NCBI GenBank assembly: GCA_964543795.1
Contig: CAZIZN010000024.1
Coordinates: forward strand, 1 to 64,000
DNA length: 64,000 bases
DNA from: JACKIC01 sp964543795
Lineage (GTDB): Bacteria > Planctomycetota > UBA1135 > UBA2386
Direction: 5' to 3'
The translations under genes were made by a program, and so were the position numbers. This document shows positions 38,923-49,043 of the stretch, piece after piece. Under the pieces are notes generated by a model. The model was not told the origin of the DNA. It did not search any database and was given only the letters and a program-made list of their open reading frames with translations. Every line of letters begins with the position of its first letter. Position 1 is the first letter of the stretch.

Positions 38923-41505
38923 CTAGCGGCGCAGCGACTCGCGCACCTGCTGCAGCTGCTCCCGCGCCGCGGCGTGCTCCGTCGCCTCGCCGCCGGCGGC
39001 CGCCAGCCGCGCCGCAGCGTGGTCGCAGGCCGCGAACGCGGCGGCGACGAGCCGATCGGCAGCCGCCCCGCTGCCGCGGGCCGCGGCAGCCACCGTGCCG
39101 AACGCCTCGGCCGCGCGGCACGCCTCCGCTGCGTCGTCGAGCGCCGGCAGGAACTGCGCCACCCACCCCGCCACCGCCGCCGCGGCCGCAGCCTCGGGCA
39201 CGAACGCCACCGCCTCGACGATGCGCACCAGCGTCTCGGCGAGCCGCCGCTCCCGGCCTTCGTGCGCCGCCGGCAGGGAGGCGAGCGTCGCCAACGCGGC
39301 ATCGCCGTGCCGCACCGCCGCGGCCAGGGCGCCGCCATCGGCGTGCAGTTGGCAGAGCTGGTCGTGCACCAACGCCAGCGTCTCGCGCAGCGGCTGGCGG
39401 CCCGGGTGGCGGGCCAGCAGGGCCTCGTGCCAGCGCACCGCGTCGCCGAAGGCCGCGATGGCCGCCTCGAGCCGGCCGTGCGCGGCGTGCACCGAGCCGA
39501 GCCGGTTGCTGACGATCGCCCGCTCCTCGTCCGTCACCAGCGGCAGCGTGGCGACGAGTTCGCGCGCCGTTTCGATCGCGCGATCGGCCGCGTCGGCGTC
39601 GCCGCGGCGCCGGTGCAGGTTGGCGAGACCGCAGTAGAAGCGGACCAGGTCGCGCTGCGTCTCGTCGTGGTCCGGCGCCCGACGATGTTGCGCCTCCAGC
39701 ACGGCGATGGCGCGCCGCTGCGCCTGCAGTTGTCCGTCGAGGTCGCCGCTGCGGCCGGCGACGAACGCGCGTTCGACCAGCGTCTTGGCCAGCAGCGAGG
39801 CATGGGCCCCCGGGTCGCCCTGGTCCAGCGCCTCGAGGTGTCCGATCGCCTCGTCGCAGGGCGCGATCGCCCCCGCGACGTCGCCGCGCAGCATGCGGAA
39901 CCGGCCCACGTTGCGCAGCGCCCGGGCGAGGTCGTGCCGACGATCCGCCGCCGTCGGGGCCACGGCGAAGCGGGCCCGGGCCAGCTCAACCGCCGCCTCC
40001 GCGACGCGCTGGCCTTCGGCGCGCTCGCCGAGCAGGTAGCAGATGTCGGCCATCGTCAGGAGGCAGCGCACGTGCAGCGCCCGCCCCGCGTCGTCCTGAC
40101 CGCTCTCGGCCAGGGCACGGTCGCAGAGTGCGAGCGCGTCGCGCGTCAGTTCCTGGCGCATGGCGTCGCTGCCGGGCAGGCCTTCGAGCCGCGGGTCGCG
40201 CGCCCGCGCGGCGAGGCGGTCGACGGCGGCCAGCACGTCGGCGAGGCGGCGCGCCTCGCTGGTCGCCGCCGCGGCCCGGAACTGCAGCGAGGCGGCGAAC
40301 GCACCACCGCCCAAGACCGCGGCCAGCGCCGCGGCGAGCAGCCACGGCCGCTGCCGCCGCGCGAACTTGCGCAGCCGGTAGACCACCGACGGCGGCCCGG
40401 CCAGCACCGGTTCGCCTCGCCGATGCCGCTCGAGGTCCTGCACGAGGTCCGCGACCGACGCGTAGCGCTCCGCCGGAGTGCTGCGCAGGCACTTGCACGT
40501 GATCCAATCCAGGTCGCCGCGCAGCGCCTGGGCGAGATGGCGCGGCGCGCGACCCGGCTCGGTGCCGGCACGCACCACGCGGCGGCTCGGCAGTTCCGGC
40601 TCGCACTCGGTGGACGCGGCGGCTGCAGGCCACGGCAGTTCGCCGCAGAGCAGCTCGTAGAGCATGACACCGAGCGAGTAGACGTCGGCGCGCTCGTCGA
40701 CCTCCTGCGAACGTCCCTGCGCCTGCTCGGGGCTCATGTAGCCGGGCGTGCCGACCACGCGGCCTCCCTCCGTGGCCAGCGCCCCCGGAGCCGACTCCGC
40801 CGCCAGCAGCTTGGCGACGCCGAAGTCGATGATGCGCGGCAGCGGACCGTCCTGGTGCGCGACCACCAGCACGTTCGACGGCTTCAGGTCGCGGTGCACG
40901 ATGCCGCGCCCGTGCGCGTGCTGCACGCCGCGGCAGAGGGCCAGGAACAGGTCCAGACGCGCGGCGAGACCGAGTCCCTGCTGCTCGCAGTAGCGCTGCA
41001 GCGGGGTGCCGTCGATGTACTCCATCACGAGGTAGGGGCGGCCGTCGGGCAGTTCCCCCGCGTCGAACACCTGCGCGATCGTGGGATGCTGCAGGGCCGC
41101 CAGCAGCTGCCGTTCGGCCGCGAAGCGGGCCAGCGTCTGCCGGTCGCCGGCCCCGGGGCGCAGCACTTTGACGGCGACGTCGCGCTGGATCGGGGTCTGC
41201 TGGCGGCACAGGAACACCTCGCCGAACGCACCGTCGCCGAGCCGTCGCACGACCTCGTAGGGCCCGAGGTGCGCCGGCAGCGGCACGTTCGCCGATGGCG
41301 CTGCGGCACAGCCCAACAGCTGCTCGGCGGCCGCGAGGTCGGCGGCCGCCCGGGCGAGCGCCGCCGCCTGGGCCGGGTGGGCCGCCTGCAGGCGCTGCAG
41401 CGCGGCCGCGCGCGCCGCGGGGTCCTGGCCGAGCAGCCGGTCGGCGAACTGCTGCAACAACGCCTCAGGCAAGTCGGTCTGCGGATCGTCGGGCACGGCA
41501 GTCAC
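38923..41505 (-). CDS. Membrane Ser/Thr protein kinase with TPR-like C-terminus
   Basis: This 860-residue protein has a Hanks-type kinase domain (about 80-370): GDGAFGEVFL P-loop, VAVKVL Lys, HRDLKPSN catalytic loop, IIDFGVAK and GTPGYMSPEQA. One transmembrane segment follows near residue 400 (LLAAALAAVLGGGAFAASL). The C-terminal 440 residues are helical, Ala-rich and TPR-like. It is co-transcribed with the ECF sigma gene downstream, a pairing typical of Planctomycetota. Confidence 0.93.
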   Translation of the reverse strand: MTAVPDDPQTDLPEALLQQFADRLLGQDPAARAAALQRLQAAHPAQAAALARAAADLAAAEQLLGCAAAPSANVPLPAHLGPYEVVRRLGDGAFGEVFLCRQQTPIQRDVAVKVLRPGAGDRQTLARFAAERQLLAALQHPTIAQVFDAGELPDGRPYLVMEYIDGTPLQRYCEQQGLGLAARLDLFLALCRGVQHAHGRGIVHRDLKPSNVLVVAHQDGPLPRIIDFGVAKLLAAESAPGALATEGGRVVGTPGYMSPEQAQGRSQEVDERADVYSLGVMLYELLCGELPWPAAAASTECEPELPSRRVVRAGTEPGRAPRHLAQALRGDLDWITCKCLRSTPAERYASVADLVQDLERHRRGEPVLAGPPSVVYRLRKFARRQRPWLLAAALAAVLGGGAFAASLQFRAAAATSEARRLADVLAAVDRLAARARDPRLEGLPGSDAMRQELTRDALALCDRALAESGQDDAGRALHVRCLLTMADICYLLGERAEGQRVAEAAVELARARFAVAPTAADRRHDLARALRNVGRFRMLRGDVAGAIAPCDEAIGHLEALDQGDPGAHASLLAKTLVERAFVAGRSGDLDGQLQAQRRAIAVLEAQHRRAPDHDETQRDLVRFYCGLANLHRRRGDADAADRAIETARELVATLPLVTDEERAIVSNRLGSVHAAHGRLEAAIAAFGDAVRWHEALLARHPGRQPLRETLALVHDQLCQLHADGGALAAAVRHGDAALATLASLPAAHEGRERRLAETLVRIVEAVAFVPEAAAAAAVAGWVAQFLPALDDAAEACRAAEAFGTVAAAARGSGAAADRLVAAAFAACDHAAARLAAAGGEATEHAAAREQLQQVRESLRR

Positions 41506-41565
41506 CCCCTGACTATCGCACGCGGCCAGCCGGCGCGCGCGCCCTCCGAGCCGCGGAGCGACGCC

Positions 41566-42033
41566 TCACGCGGTGACCATCCCGTGGCCGGTGAAGCTCT
41601 GGCCGAGCAGCGTGAGCTCGAGGACTGCGCCGGGGCCGGCGAGGTCCGCCGTGAGTACGAACGGCTGGCCGATCAGCTGCGGCTCCTCGGCGCGCACCAC
41701 GACACCGTCGAAGCGGACGCTGCCCGGTTGCCGCACCGTCGAGTGCACGGCCAGATGGCAGCGGAAGCCGGCCGCGTGGCGATCGGCGAGAGTGCCGAAA
41801 CCCGTGCCGTCCGCGTCGACCGACAACCAGGGCCGCAGCAGCAGGGCGCCGGCACTGCCCGGCAACTGCGGGTTGCCGACGACACCGACCACGTAGTGTC
41901 CGGCGTCGGGTGGCGGCGCGGCAGGGAGCGCTGCCATCGAGGCAGCGGCGAATGGGGACACGGTGGTGGGCCGCACCTGGACGGCGAGGCCGGCGGCGCC
42001 GAGGCCGCAGAGGAAGCTGCGTCGGGAGTTCAT
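41566..42033 (-). CDS. Tat-exported protein of unknown function
   Basis: This 155-residue protein begins with a twin-arginine signal (NSRRSFLCGLGAAGLA). The mature part is beta-rich and ends EPQLIGQPFVLTADLAGPGA, then LELTLLGQSFTGHGM. It is paralogous to the next leftward-oriented gene at 42074-42535, whose C-terminal third shares the IGQP/VGQP and GQS/GRS pattern. Confidence 0.65.
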   Translation of the reverse strand: MNSRRSFLCGLGAAGLAVQVRPTTVSPFAAASMAALPAAPPPDAGHYVVGVVGNPQLPGSAGALLLRPWLSVDADGTGFGTLADRHAAGFRCHLAVHSTVRQPGSVRFDGVVVRAEEPQLIGQPFVLTADLAGPGAVLELTLLGQSFTGHGMVTA

Positions 42034-42073
42034 GGGATCACCAGGGCACGGGGCAAGAAGCAGGGCGGGTTGG

Positions 42074-42535
42074 TCAGAAGTAGTGGCCGGGCAGCAGCAG
42101 GCCGATCAGGATCGCGATGACCGCGATGACCACGAGGCCCCGGCCGCGGTAGCTGCGGCCGGCAAGTTCGAGTTGCAGTGGCGCGGCCGAATCGCCGTGC
42201 ACGGTGGCCGACAGCACGACAGGCTGGCCGACCAGCTGCGGGTCGTTGGAGCGCGTGATCACGGCGTGCCAGCGGTAGTGGTCACCCTGCCGCTGCCGCG
42301 CGACGAATCGCAGTTCGCTGCGAAAGGCCGGGTTCAGGACGTCGGCGAACGTGCCGGTGCCGGTGCCGTCGTCGCCGATCGACGCGTAGACCTGGAAGAC
42401 GAAGTCGCGTTCGGGCCCCGGCGCGTTCGGAGCGGCCACGAGGCCCATAACGAACTGCGGGCCTGGCTGGGTTGGCGGACCGACGACGGGCAGTGTGGCG
42501 ACGGTGGCGTCGCCGATGCTGGCGGGAGATGGCAT
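42074..42535 (-). CDS. Exported or membrane protein, paralog of the preceding gene
   Basis: This protein of about 153 residues starts at the ATG at 42535; a longer frame reaches 42742 but overlaps the divergent RCC1-repeat gene. A VGQPVVLSATVHGDSAAPLQ stretch and LELAGRSYRGRG align with the Tat-exported neighbour. A C-terminal membrane segment (LVVIAVIAILIGLLLPG) is unique to this copy. No signal peptide is seen in the chosen frame, so the start is uncertain. Confidence 0.55.
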   Translation of the reverse strand: MPSPASIGDATVATLPVVGPPTQPGPQFVMGLVAAPNAPGPERDFVFQVYASIGDDGTGTGTFADVLNPAFRSELRFVARQRQGDHYRWHAVITRSNDPQLVGQPVVLSATVHGDSAAPLQLELAGRSYRGRGLVVIAVIAILIGLLLPGHYF

Positions 42536-42736
42536 GGGAGTGCTGTGGGTTGGAAGCGGCGAACCCCGCCCCACCGCGGACGCAACGGCTGCGACCACTC
42601 GTGCGGGGCCGACAGCAGCAACGACGGCAGCCCGCCCGCGTGACGCGCGAAACCGCGGCGACCTGACCCGAGTTCGTGCGTCACACGGCGCGCCCCGTGT
42701 CGTTGCTGCAGGCGGTCCGTACCGGAGCCGGTCCCC

Positions 42737-44971
42737 ATGCATCCATCCCGATCCGCCCCGTCCCCCACCGCCGGCGCCCGCAGCGCGTGCATCTGCTGCG
42801 CCGTGATCGCGCTGGCGGTCGCCCTCGCCGGCCAGACGGAGACCGTCGGGTGGGGCGAGCAGATCGTCGCCTGGCAGGACCCGATGCGGTGGACGCAGAT
42901 CGAGGCGGGCGAGGACTTCGCGATCGGCCGCCGCAGCGACGGCACGCTCGCCGGGTGGGGCAATCCGGTGTCGTTCCGCACCAGCGTGCCGCCCGGAGCC
43001 GATTTCCTCGGCATCGCCGCCGGGGTCGATTTCGGCCTCGGGGTGCGCTTCGACGGTTCGATCGTCGGTTGGGGCAACGGCGCGCGGAACGGGGTGATCC
43101 CGGGGATCCCGGCCCGCCCGCTCGGTGTGCGCTACACCAAGGTCTCGGTGTTCTTCGACGTGGTGGTCGCGCTGCGCTCGGATGGCCAGGTGGTGACGTG
43201 GGGCACCAACAACCCCGGCCCGGCGCCAGCACTGCCTCCAGGCACCACCTACGTCGACGTCGCTGCGGGCGCCGGGAGCGTCCGTTTCGGCATGGCCCTA
43301 CGCTCGGACGGACAGGTCGTGGCGTGGTCCCTGCTGGGGTTCCCGGCGGCGCCCGCCCTGCCGCCCGGCATGCGGTACACCCGCGTCGAAGCCGGCAACG
43401 ACGCCGTCGTGCTGCGCTCCGATGGGGCGGCCTTCGCGTGGGAGTTCTTCGGCGGCATCCGTCCGGTGCCGCCGCTGCTGCCGGGGACCGGCTACCTCGA
43501 CATCGCGGCCGCCGGCCCGGGCAACGGCCAGGGTTCCGCCCTGTTCCTGCGCTCCGATGGCATGGTCGTGGGTTACGGGTCGCACAGTGTCGGTGCCATG
43601 GCGGTGCCCGCGTTGCCGCCCGGGCTGCGCTACACGGGGATGGCGTGCGGCGGCTTCGGCCTGGCCCAGGCCTTCACGCTGCTGACGCGCTCGGACGGAC
43701 TGGTGATCGGGCTCGGGTCGAACTCGCATTCCCAGCTGTCCAGTCCGGCGCTGCCCGCGGACGCGCCGGTCGTGCAGTTGGCACCAGGCTTCTTCCACAC
43801 CGCGGTCCGACGAGGCAACGGCGGACTGGTCGCCGTCGGCAGCAATGGGAACGGCCAGAGTACCGTGCCCGCACTGCCGCCGTTCCAGACCTACACCGAC
43901 GTCGCCAGCGGCGGCCTGCACTCGCTGGCGCGCCGCAGCGACGGCACGACGATCGGCTGGGGCAACAACCAGTCGGGCCAGACCAGCGTGCCGCCGCTGC
44001 CGGCCGGCGTGACCAGCGTGCAACTCGCCGCGGGCTTCAGCCATTCGCTGCTGCTGCGTTCCGACGGCGGCATCATGGCCTTCGGCGCCAACACGCTCGG
44101 CCAATGCACCGTGCCGCCAATGCCGCCCGGCGTGCCCTGCGTGCAGATCGCGGCAGGCGACAACCACTCGCTGGCGCGCTTCGCCGATGGCTCGCTGCTG
44201 GCCTGGGGCGACGATGGCGACGGCCAGTGCGCGGTGCCGCCACTGCCGCCGGGCCTGCGGTACGTCGAGGTCGCCGGCGGCGGCCGCCACACCCTGGCGC
44301 GGCGCTCGGACGGCAGCGTGGTGGCCTTCGGCGCCAATGCCAGCGGCCAGTGCAACGTGCCGCCGCTGCCGCCCGGCGTGGTCTACGTCGGCATCGCGGC
44401 CGGTTTCGGCCACACCGTGCTGCGCCGCTCCGACGGGGCGGTGGTCGCGTTCGGCCAGAACACCCAGGGCGAGACCGACGTGCCGCCGCCGCCGCCCGGT
44501 TTCGGCGCCGTCGCGGTGGCCGCCGCCGGCCAGCATTCGCTCGGGCAATGGACGCAGGCCGGCAGCTACGTGACGTTCGGCGCCGGCTGCGGTGGCAGCC
44601 GCCCGGCCACGCGGCTGGTGCCGGACGACCTGCCGCGCATTGGCCGCACGCTGCGCGTCCGCCTGTTCGACCTGCCACACGACCTCGCCTTCCTGATGAC
44701 CGGGTGGAGCCGCACCGCGTCTGCGTTCGGCCCGCTGCCGATGCCGCTCGGCGCGTTCGGCATGCCGGGCTGCACCGGCTACGTCAGTGTCGACGCGGTC
44801 CTGGTGCTGCTCGGCAGCGCCCACGCCGCCGAGTACGCGCTGGCCATCCCGAACACGGAATCCCTGCTCGGGGTCACCCTGCACCACCAGGCATTGGTCC
44901 CGGACGCCGCTGCCGGCAATGCGCTCGGCGCCGTCGAGTCGGATGCGACGGTGTTCACGATCGGCAGGTGA
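42737..44971 (+). CDS. Secreted RCC1-like beta-propeller protein
   Basis: This 744-residue protein has a signal-like N-terminus and about 12 RCC1-type repeats of about 40-50 residues, each with a SDG core, a following WG and a PPLPPG spacer. The C-terminal 130 residues begin FGAGCGGSRPATRLVPDD and form a beta-rich domain shared with other secreted proteins in the window. It probably acts on the cell surface or outside the cell. No enzyme motif is seen. Confidence 0.85.
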   Translation: MHPSRSAPSPTAGARSACICCAVIALAVALAGQTETVGWGEQIVAWQDPMRWTQIEAGEDFAIGRRSDGTLAGWGNPVSFRTSVPPGADFLGIAAGVDFGLGVRFDGSIVGWGNGARNGVIPGIPARPLGVRYTKVSVFFDVVVALRSDGQVVTWGTNNPGPAPALPPGTTYVDVAAGAGSVRFGMALRSDGQVVAWSLLGFPAAPALPPGMRYTRVEAGNDAVVLRSDGAAFAWEFFGGIRPVPPLLPGTGYLDIAAAGPGNGQGSALFLRSDGMVVGYGSHSVGAMAVPALPPGLRYTGMACGGFGLAQAFTLLTRSDGLVIGLGSNSHSQLSSPALPADAPVVQLAPGFFHTAVRRGNGGLVAVGSNGNGQSTVPALPPFQTYTDVASGGLHSLARRSDGTTIGWGNNQSGQTSVPPLPAGVTSVQLAAGFSHSLLLRSDGGIMAFGANTLGQCTVPPMPPGVPCVQIAAGDNHSLARFADGSLLAWGDDGDGQCAVPPLPPGLRYVEVAGGGRHTLARRSDGSVVAFGANASGQCNVPPLPPGVVYVGIAAGFGHTVLRRSDGAVVAFGQNTQGETDVPPPPPGFGAVAVAAAGQHSLGQWTQAGSYVTFGAGCGGSRPATRLVPDDLPRIGRTLRVRLFDLPHDLAFLMTGWSRTASAFGPLPMPLGAFGMPGCTGYVSVDAVLVLLGSAHAAEYALAIPNTESLLGVTLHHQALVPDAAAGNALGAVESDATVFTIGR

Positions 44972-45089
44972 ACGGCCTCGCGGAGCGCAGCGCGCGCCCG
45001 ACCGTACCAACGAACCCTCTCCGCCGCCGATTCACCCCAGCCGCGAGTACCAGGCTCTCCCTGGTTGTCGGCTGAGCTACATTCGTGCG

Positions 45090-46181
45090 ATGCACGAGAT
45101 CGGCCACACCAGGCGACAGCGCATGTCGACACTGCCCATGCTCGCCGCAGGCTCCTTGCTGGTGGCAGCAGCCGACGCGATCGCGCAGGAGACACCGCCG
45201 GCGCCGAAGCCACGACCCAACGCGGCCACGGTCTACCGCCTTGCGATCGAAGCGGTGAAGCCGGTGCTGCGCATCGGCTCCGACGACGAGATCGACCTCG
45301 GCTTCGAGATCCTGGCCAGTGAACTGCCAGTGCCGGACCTGTATCTCGCAGAGCCCTGGTCCGAGCTGGTGGTGAAGGCCGCCGGGGCGCGCACACTGTT
45401 CGCCCAGGCGACCCGGATTCGCGACTGTCGTTTCGACGGCACGGCCGAGCCGCCCGCCACCGAGCTCTCGACCCTTCTGTACACTCTCGGTCGCCTGCAT
45501 TTGCTCGTAGCGGCCGACGCGTGGCAGCGAGTGGGCAGCGATCCGGTGGCCACGCTCCAGGTGGCCGACCAGCTGCTCGACCACGCCCTGCACATCGGCG
45601 ACGACCTCGCACACGTCGCATTGCTCGTTCGGCTGGGCCTCGAGGAACAGGCAGCGGCGCTCTTCGAGGCGGCCGTCGACCGTTTGCCGGACCGACCCGC
45701 CAGTGCACCGGCCCTCGAGCATGCCCTGCAGCAGCTGGACTCGCACCTCGCCGCCCGCCCCGATGCGCGCGGTGTCGCCGACCGGATGCTCGCCAGCGCG
45801 CAGTTCCTGCTGACGTATGCCATCGACGAACAGCGACGGCGTTCGCCCGGCGAAGCCTCCGAGGCCATGCTGCAGGAAGCGAAGGCTCTAGCACTCGCCG
45901 ACTTCGAAGCCGCCGTATCGTCCCTTCGAGCCGAAGCGCCGCCCGACGTCGAACGCGTCGAGGCGCACTTCGCCGAACTGGCGGCGCGCTGGCAGGAGTC
46001 GAGCACGCGACTCGACGTCGAACGTGGACCCGCGAGCGGGCTCGCGAAGCCCCTGGCTGCGGCGATCTGCAGCATCTTCGCCCCGAACGCGCCGGCGGTC
46101 TACCGCTTGCATCTGCGGTCGACCGCCGCGCTCGAGGCGTGCCGCGCCGCCCTGCTCGCCCGCCTGGTGCGGGGGCGGTGA
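45090..46181 (+). CDS. Exported helical protein of unknown function
   Basis: This 363-residue protein has a signal peptide (STLPMLAAGSLLVAAADAIAQ). The mature part is Ala/Leu-rich and almost entirely helical, with an acidic region containing VLRIGSDDEIDLGFEILASE. The start could be 45090 or the internal ATG at 45123. It lies between two beta-propeller genes but shares no domain with them. Confidence 0.65.
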   Translation: MHEIGHTRRQRMSTLPMLAAGSLLVAAADAIAQETPPAPKPRPNAATVYRLAIEAVKPVLRIGSDDEIDLGFEILASELPVPDLYLAEPWSELVVKAAGARTLFAQATRIRDCRFDGTAEPPATELSTLLYTLGRLHLLVAADAWQRVGSDPVATLQVADQLLDHALHIGDDLAHVALLVRLGLEEQAAALFEAAVDRLPDRPASAPALEHALQQLDSHLAARPDARGVADRMLASAQFLLTYAIDEQRRRSPGEASEAMLQEAKALALADFEAAVSSLRAEAPPDVERVEAHFAELAARWQESSTRLDVERGPASGLAKPLAAAICSIFAPNAPAVYRLHLRSTAALEACRAALLARLVRGR

Positions 46182-46235
46182 GCACCACACCGGAGCACAC
46201 CGCCCCACGTCTTCCGAGCGACGCAGTCACTCCCG

Positions 46236-48284
46236 TCAGTCGCCGAGCAAGAGGGTCAGCGCGTTGGACAACGATGCGCCGAAGAGAGGGCCACCGTCGA
46301 ACACGCCGACCTGCGAGTAGACCGACAGACCCCGCAGGTCGGTCCGGTTCGGGATCGGGAACGGCAGGTCGAGGCAGCCATTGCCGTCGAGCACGGCGAA
46401 CAGGCTCGCGTCGGCCGTCACGACCTGGGCGCACGCGGCGGTCCAAGGGACGAAGGTGTTTGCGAACCCGAGCACCACGACCGCGAGCCGCTGCGGTGAC
46501 GCCTCGAGCCGCAGCTGGGCAGCGCCGCCCAGCACCGGCAGGCCGAGCATGGTCTGTCGCGGCTCCGAGCCGCAGCCGGGACCATAGTCCTCGACCAGAG
46601 CCGACGTCGGACTCTGCACGAACAACTGGCCGAGGTGGCCGTAGCTGAGGAAGTGGCCGTGCACTGGATCGGCGACCCAGTGCGCCGCAAGGCGGTCGTG
46701 CAGGTGGGTGCCCGCCTGCAGACGCCAGTCGACTCCGTTCCAGCTCCACTGCTGGCCGTCCCGGAACGCGAGCACCTGCCCGCTCGCCGGATCGGTTACG
46801 AGGCCGGTGACGATTCCCGGCGGCACGCTGGTCGGAAACGACGACGTCCACGCCGTGCCGTCCCACTCCCAGGTCTCCTGCATCCACAGCGGCAGGTTGG
46901 GGCCGCCGTGCACGACCGCGCGGTTGCGGGCGGCGTCGAAGCCGAAGCCGTGGCGGTGCCGCGCCGGCGGTGCGTTGGGCGCCACCAGCTGCGTCCACGT
47001 CGTGCCGTCGAACGACCACAGGTCGTCGAGCAGGCCCGCGCTGCCGACGCCGCCGTGCAGCAGCACCTGCGCACCGAAGGCGATCATGCGGTGTTCGCTG
47101 CGCGCCGGCGGCCGCACGGGCGGCTGCAGCTGCGTCCAGGCGCTGCCGCTCCACGACCAGGTGGCGTCGACCGGCGAACCGCTCGAGGGCCGGCCGCCGA
47201 ACAGCGCGAGTCGGCCGGCGCACGCGGCCATCGCGGCATGCTCGAGCTGGCCCGGACCGGCCGCCGCGGCAGCGAGTTGCCGCCAAGAGCCCTGCCACGC
47301 CCAGGTGCCGCCCCCTGGCGAGCCACCCGACATCACGAGTTCGCCGAGCACCGGGTCGAAGGCGAGGGCGGGCGCCGTGCGCACGACGCGCGTCGACGCG
47401 AGCGAGGCCGCGCTCCACCCGCTCGCTGTCGAACGCCAGACGCGGGCGTCGCGGTCGACCGCGAACAGGTCGACGCCGTCGTGCCAGCCGGCGGTCGCCG
47501 GTGCCGGCAGCGCGTGGTGCGAGGTCCACGAGGTGCCACTCCACTGCCAGCAGTCGAGTGGGCCCGCGGCGGCGCCAGGCGCCGTGGCCGAGCCGAGCAT
47601 CGTCACGCGCTGCGAGCGCGGGTCGAACGCGAGTCGCGTCGCGCGCGGCGAGGGTCCGCCGGTCGCCAGCTGCGCCCACTGGCTGCCGTTCCACTCCCAG
47701 GTGTCGCCCAACAGGGTCGTCGACGTGCGGCCGCCGAACAGCACGAGGCGGTTGCGCCCCGGATCGAACGCGAGCCCCGCGTCGCTGCGCGCCGACGGTG
47801 CGGTCGTTGTCGCCAACGCGGTCCAGGCCTGGCCGTCGAAGGCCCAGGTGGTGGACGTCGGCGTGTCGTACGGAGGCAGCGTGCCGCCGAACGCGATCAG
47901 CTGGCCGCGGGCGGCATCGAACGCGACCGCCGCCCGCGACAGCAGCGGCGGGTTCGTGCCGGGGCGTTCGGACCACTGCAGCCCGTCGCCGACCCAGGTC
48001 TGCACGCCGTTGGGCGTGTTGCACAGCGCAACCGCCTCGCGGCGGACCTCGTCGTAGCCGACGAACCACGGATCGCCCGGCAGCTGTGCGGGCTCGTGGC
48101 GCCACCAGCGGCCGCCCGAGAACGACCACACCGACAGCGGCGAACTCGACACGCAAACGGTGCGGGCGCGGCCGACGTCGCGCCAGACGCGGTCGAGCGT
48201 CGCGGGCGCCTCGTCGCGCAGCGACCAGTGCTGCGCGACCATCGGGCTGGCAAGGAAGAGACAGAACAGGAGCTGATGCTTCAT
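46236..48284 (-). CDS. Secreted Kelch-like beta-propeller protein
   Basis: This 682-residue protein has a signal peptide (KHQLLFCLFLASPMVAQ). Kelch-type repeats recur, with a pattern of Gly-Gly, Asp-Thr-Trp or similar, Trp-Asn/Ser-Gly and Trp, then FDPxRxR. The C-terminus carries the shared beta-domain with YGPGCGSEPRQTMLGLPVLG. The ATG at 48284 was chosen because it begins the signal peptide. It is likely an exported binding protein. Confidence 0.85.
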   Translation of the reverse strand: MKHQLLFCLFLASPMVAQHWSLRDEAPATLDRVWRDVGRARTVCVSSSPLSVWSFSGGRWWRHEPAQLPGDPWFVGYDEVRREAVALCNTPNGVQTWVGDGLQWSERPGTNPPLLSRAAVAFDAARGQLIAFGGTLPPYDTPTSTTWAFDGQAWTALATTTAPSARSDAGLAFDPGRNRLVLFGGRTSTTLLGDTWEWNGSQWAQLATGGPSPRATRLAFDPRSQRVTMLGSATAPGAAAGPLDCWQWSGTSWTSHHALPAPATAGWHDGVDLFAVDRDARVWRSTASGWSAASLASTRVVRTAPALAFDPVLGELVMSGGSPGGGTWAWQGSWRQLAAAAAGPGQLEHAAMAACAGRLALFGGRPSSGSPVDATWSWSGSAWTQLQPPVRPPARSEHRMIAFGAQVLLHGGVGSAGLLDDLWSFDGTTWTQLVAPNAPPARHRHGFGFDAARNRAVVHGGPNLPLWMQETWEWDGTAWTSSFPTSVPPGIVTGLVTDPASGQVLAFRDGQQWSWNGVDWRLQAGTHLHDRLAAHWVADPVHGHFLSYGHLGQLFVQSPTSALVEDYGPGCGSEPRQTMLGLPVLGGAAQLRLEASPQRLAVVVLGFANTFVPWTAACAQVVTADASLFAVLDGNGCLDLPFPIPNRTDLRGLSVYSQVGVFDGGPLFGASLSNALTLLLGD

Positions 48285-48828
48285 GGGCAAGACGTGCGCC
48301 GCAGGGGAGCGCAGCGCGGACTCTCGGCGACACCGGTCACTACCCCGCGGGCACGGCCACTTCACGAGTCCAGGAGTAACGCCAAGGCCGCTCGCAACGA
48401 ATCCTGGCTTCGTCACCGAGCCGGCTGCGCATGATCCGTTGGCGCAGCGCTACGGAGGCTCATCAGCTCGCACCACGGGCGGTCGGCCGTACGGTCCGAA
48501 GACTCGAACGCGTCACTTCTGCCCTTGGAAGTCGACTTCGAGGCCCATGCACAAACTCGTTCGGTACGCACCGCGAGCCCGAGAACTGCACCGGAACTTC
48601 GCTGATCCCCGATCCCGACCAACGCGCCGCATCGTCAACTCCCGCGTCGATGGTGGTAGCTGGGCGAGCCACCAAGGCGCTCGCGGCGAAGGACGGTCTT
48701 TCGACGGACACCGGCTTCTGTGCAGGCGCCATCACCACGGCATCTTCGCCCCGATGCAGGCGCGCGGCTGGGATGCGGTCGACGTCGTGTGCGTCAGCGG
48801 TGACGCCTGGGGCGGCAGCTGCGCGACG

Positions 48829-48893
48829 CTCGGCGCCGGCTGCGGTGGCAGCCGCTCGGCGACCAGGCTGGTATGGCACGACCTGCCGCGGCA
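48829..48893 (+). pseudogene. Decayed fragment of the shared C-terminal domain
   Basis: About 65 bp match, at the DNA level, the start of the C-terminal domain of the RCC1-like gene (about 44578-44640); it reads LGAGCGGSRSATRL and then DLPR. After that the match ends. The surrounding 750 bp between the Kelch-like gene and 49044 hold no intact reading frame. This looks like the remnant of a lost paralog. Confidence 0.6.
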
Positions 48894-49043
48894 GACGCCT
48901 CGAAGCGCCCGACCGCACCGCCGCGAGCGAAGCCGCACACCTCGTTACGCGGCCTGGCAACCGCGATAGTCGGCAGCAGAACGCCCGCCGGGAGATGCCC
49001 TTCCGCGGCACCCCAGCCCACCGAATCACCCAGGAGCCCGAAC

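Noticed and set aside
38974..42120. A 1048-residue open frame on the plus strand
   Set aside because: It is the shadow of the kinase gene on the other strand in very GC-rich DNA, with Arg/Gly/His-rich composition and no domain.
44779..48333. A 1184-residue open frame on the minus strand
   Set aside because: It overlaps the Kelch-like gene in another frame and has shadow-like Arg/Ala composition.
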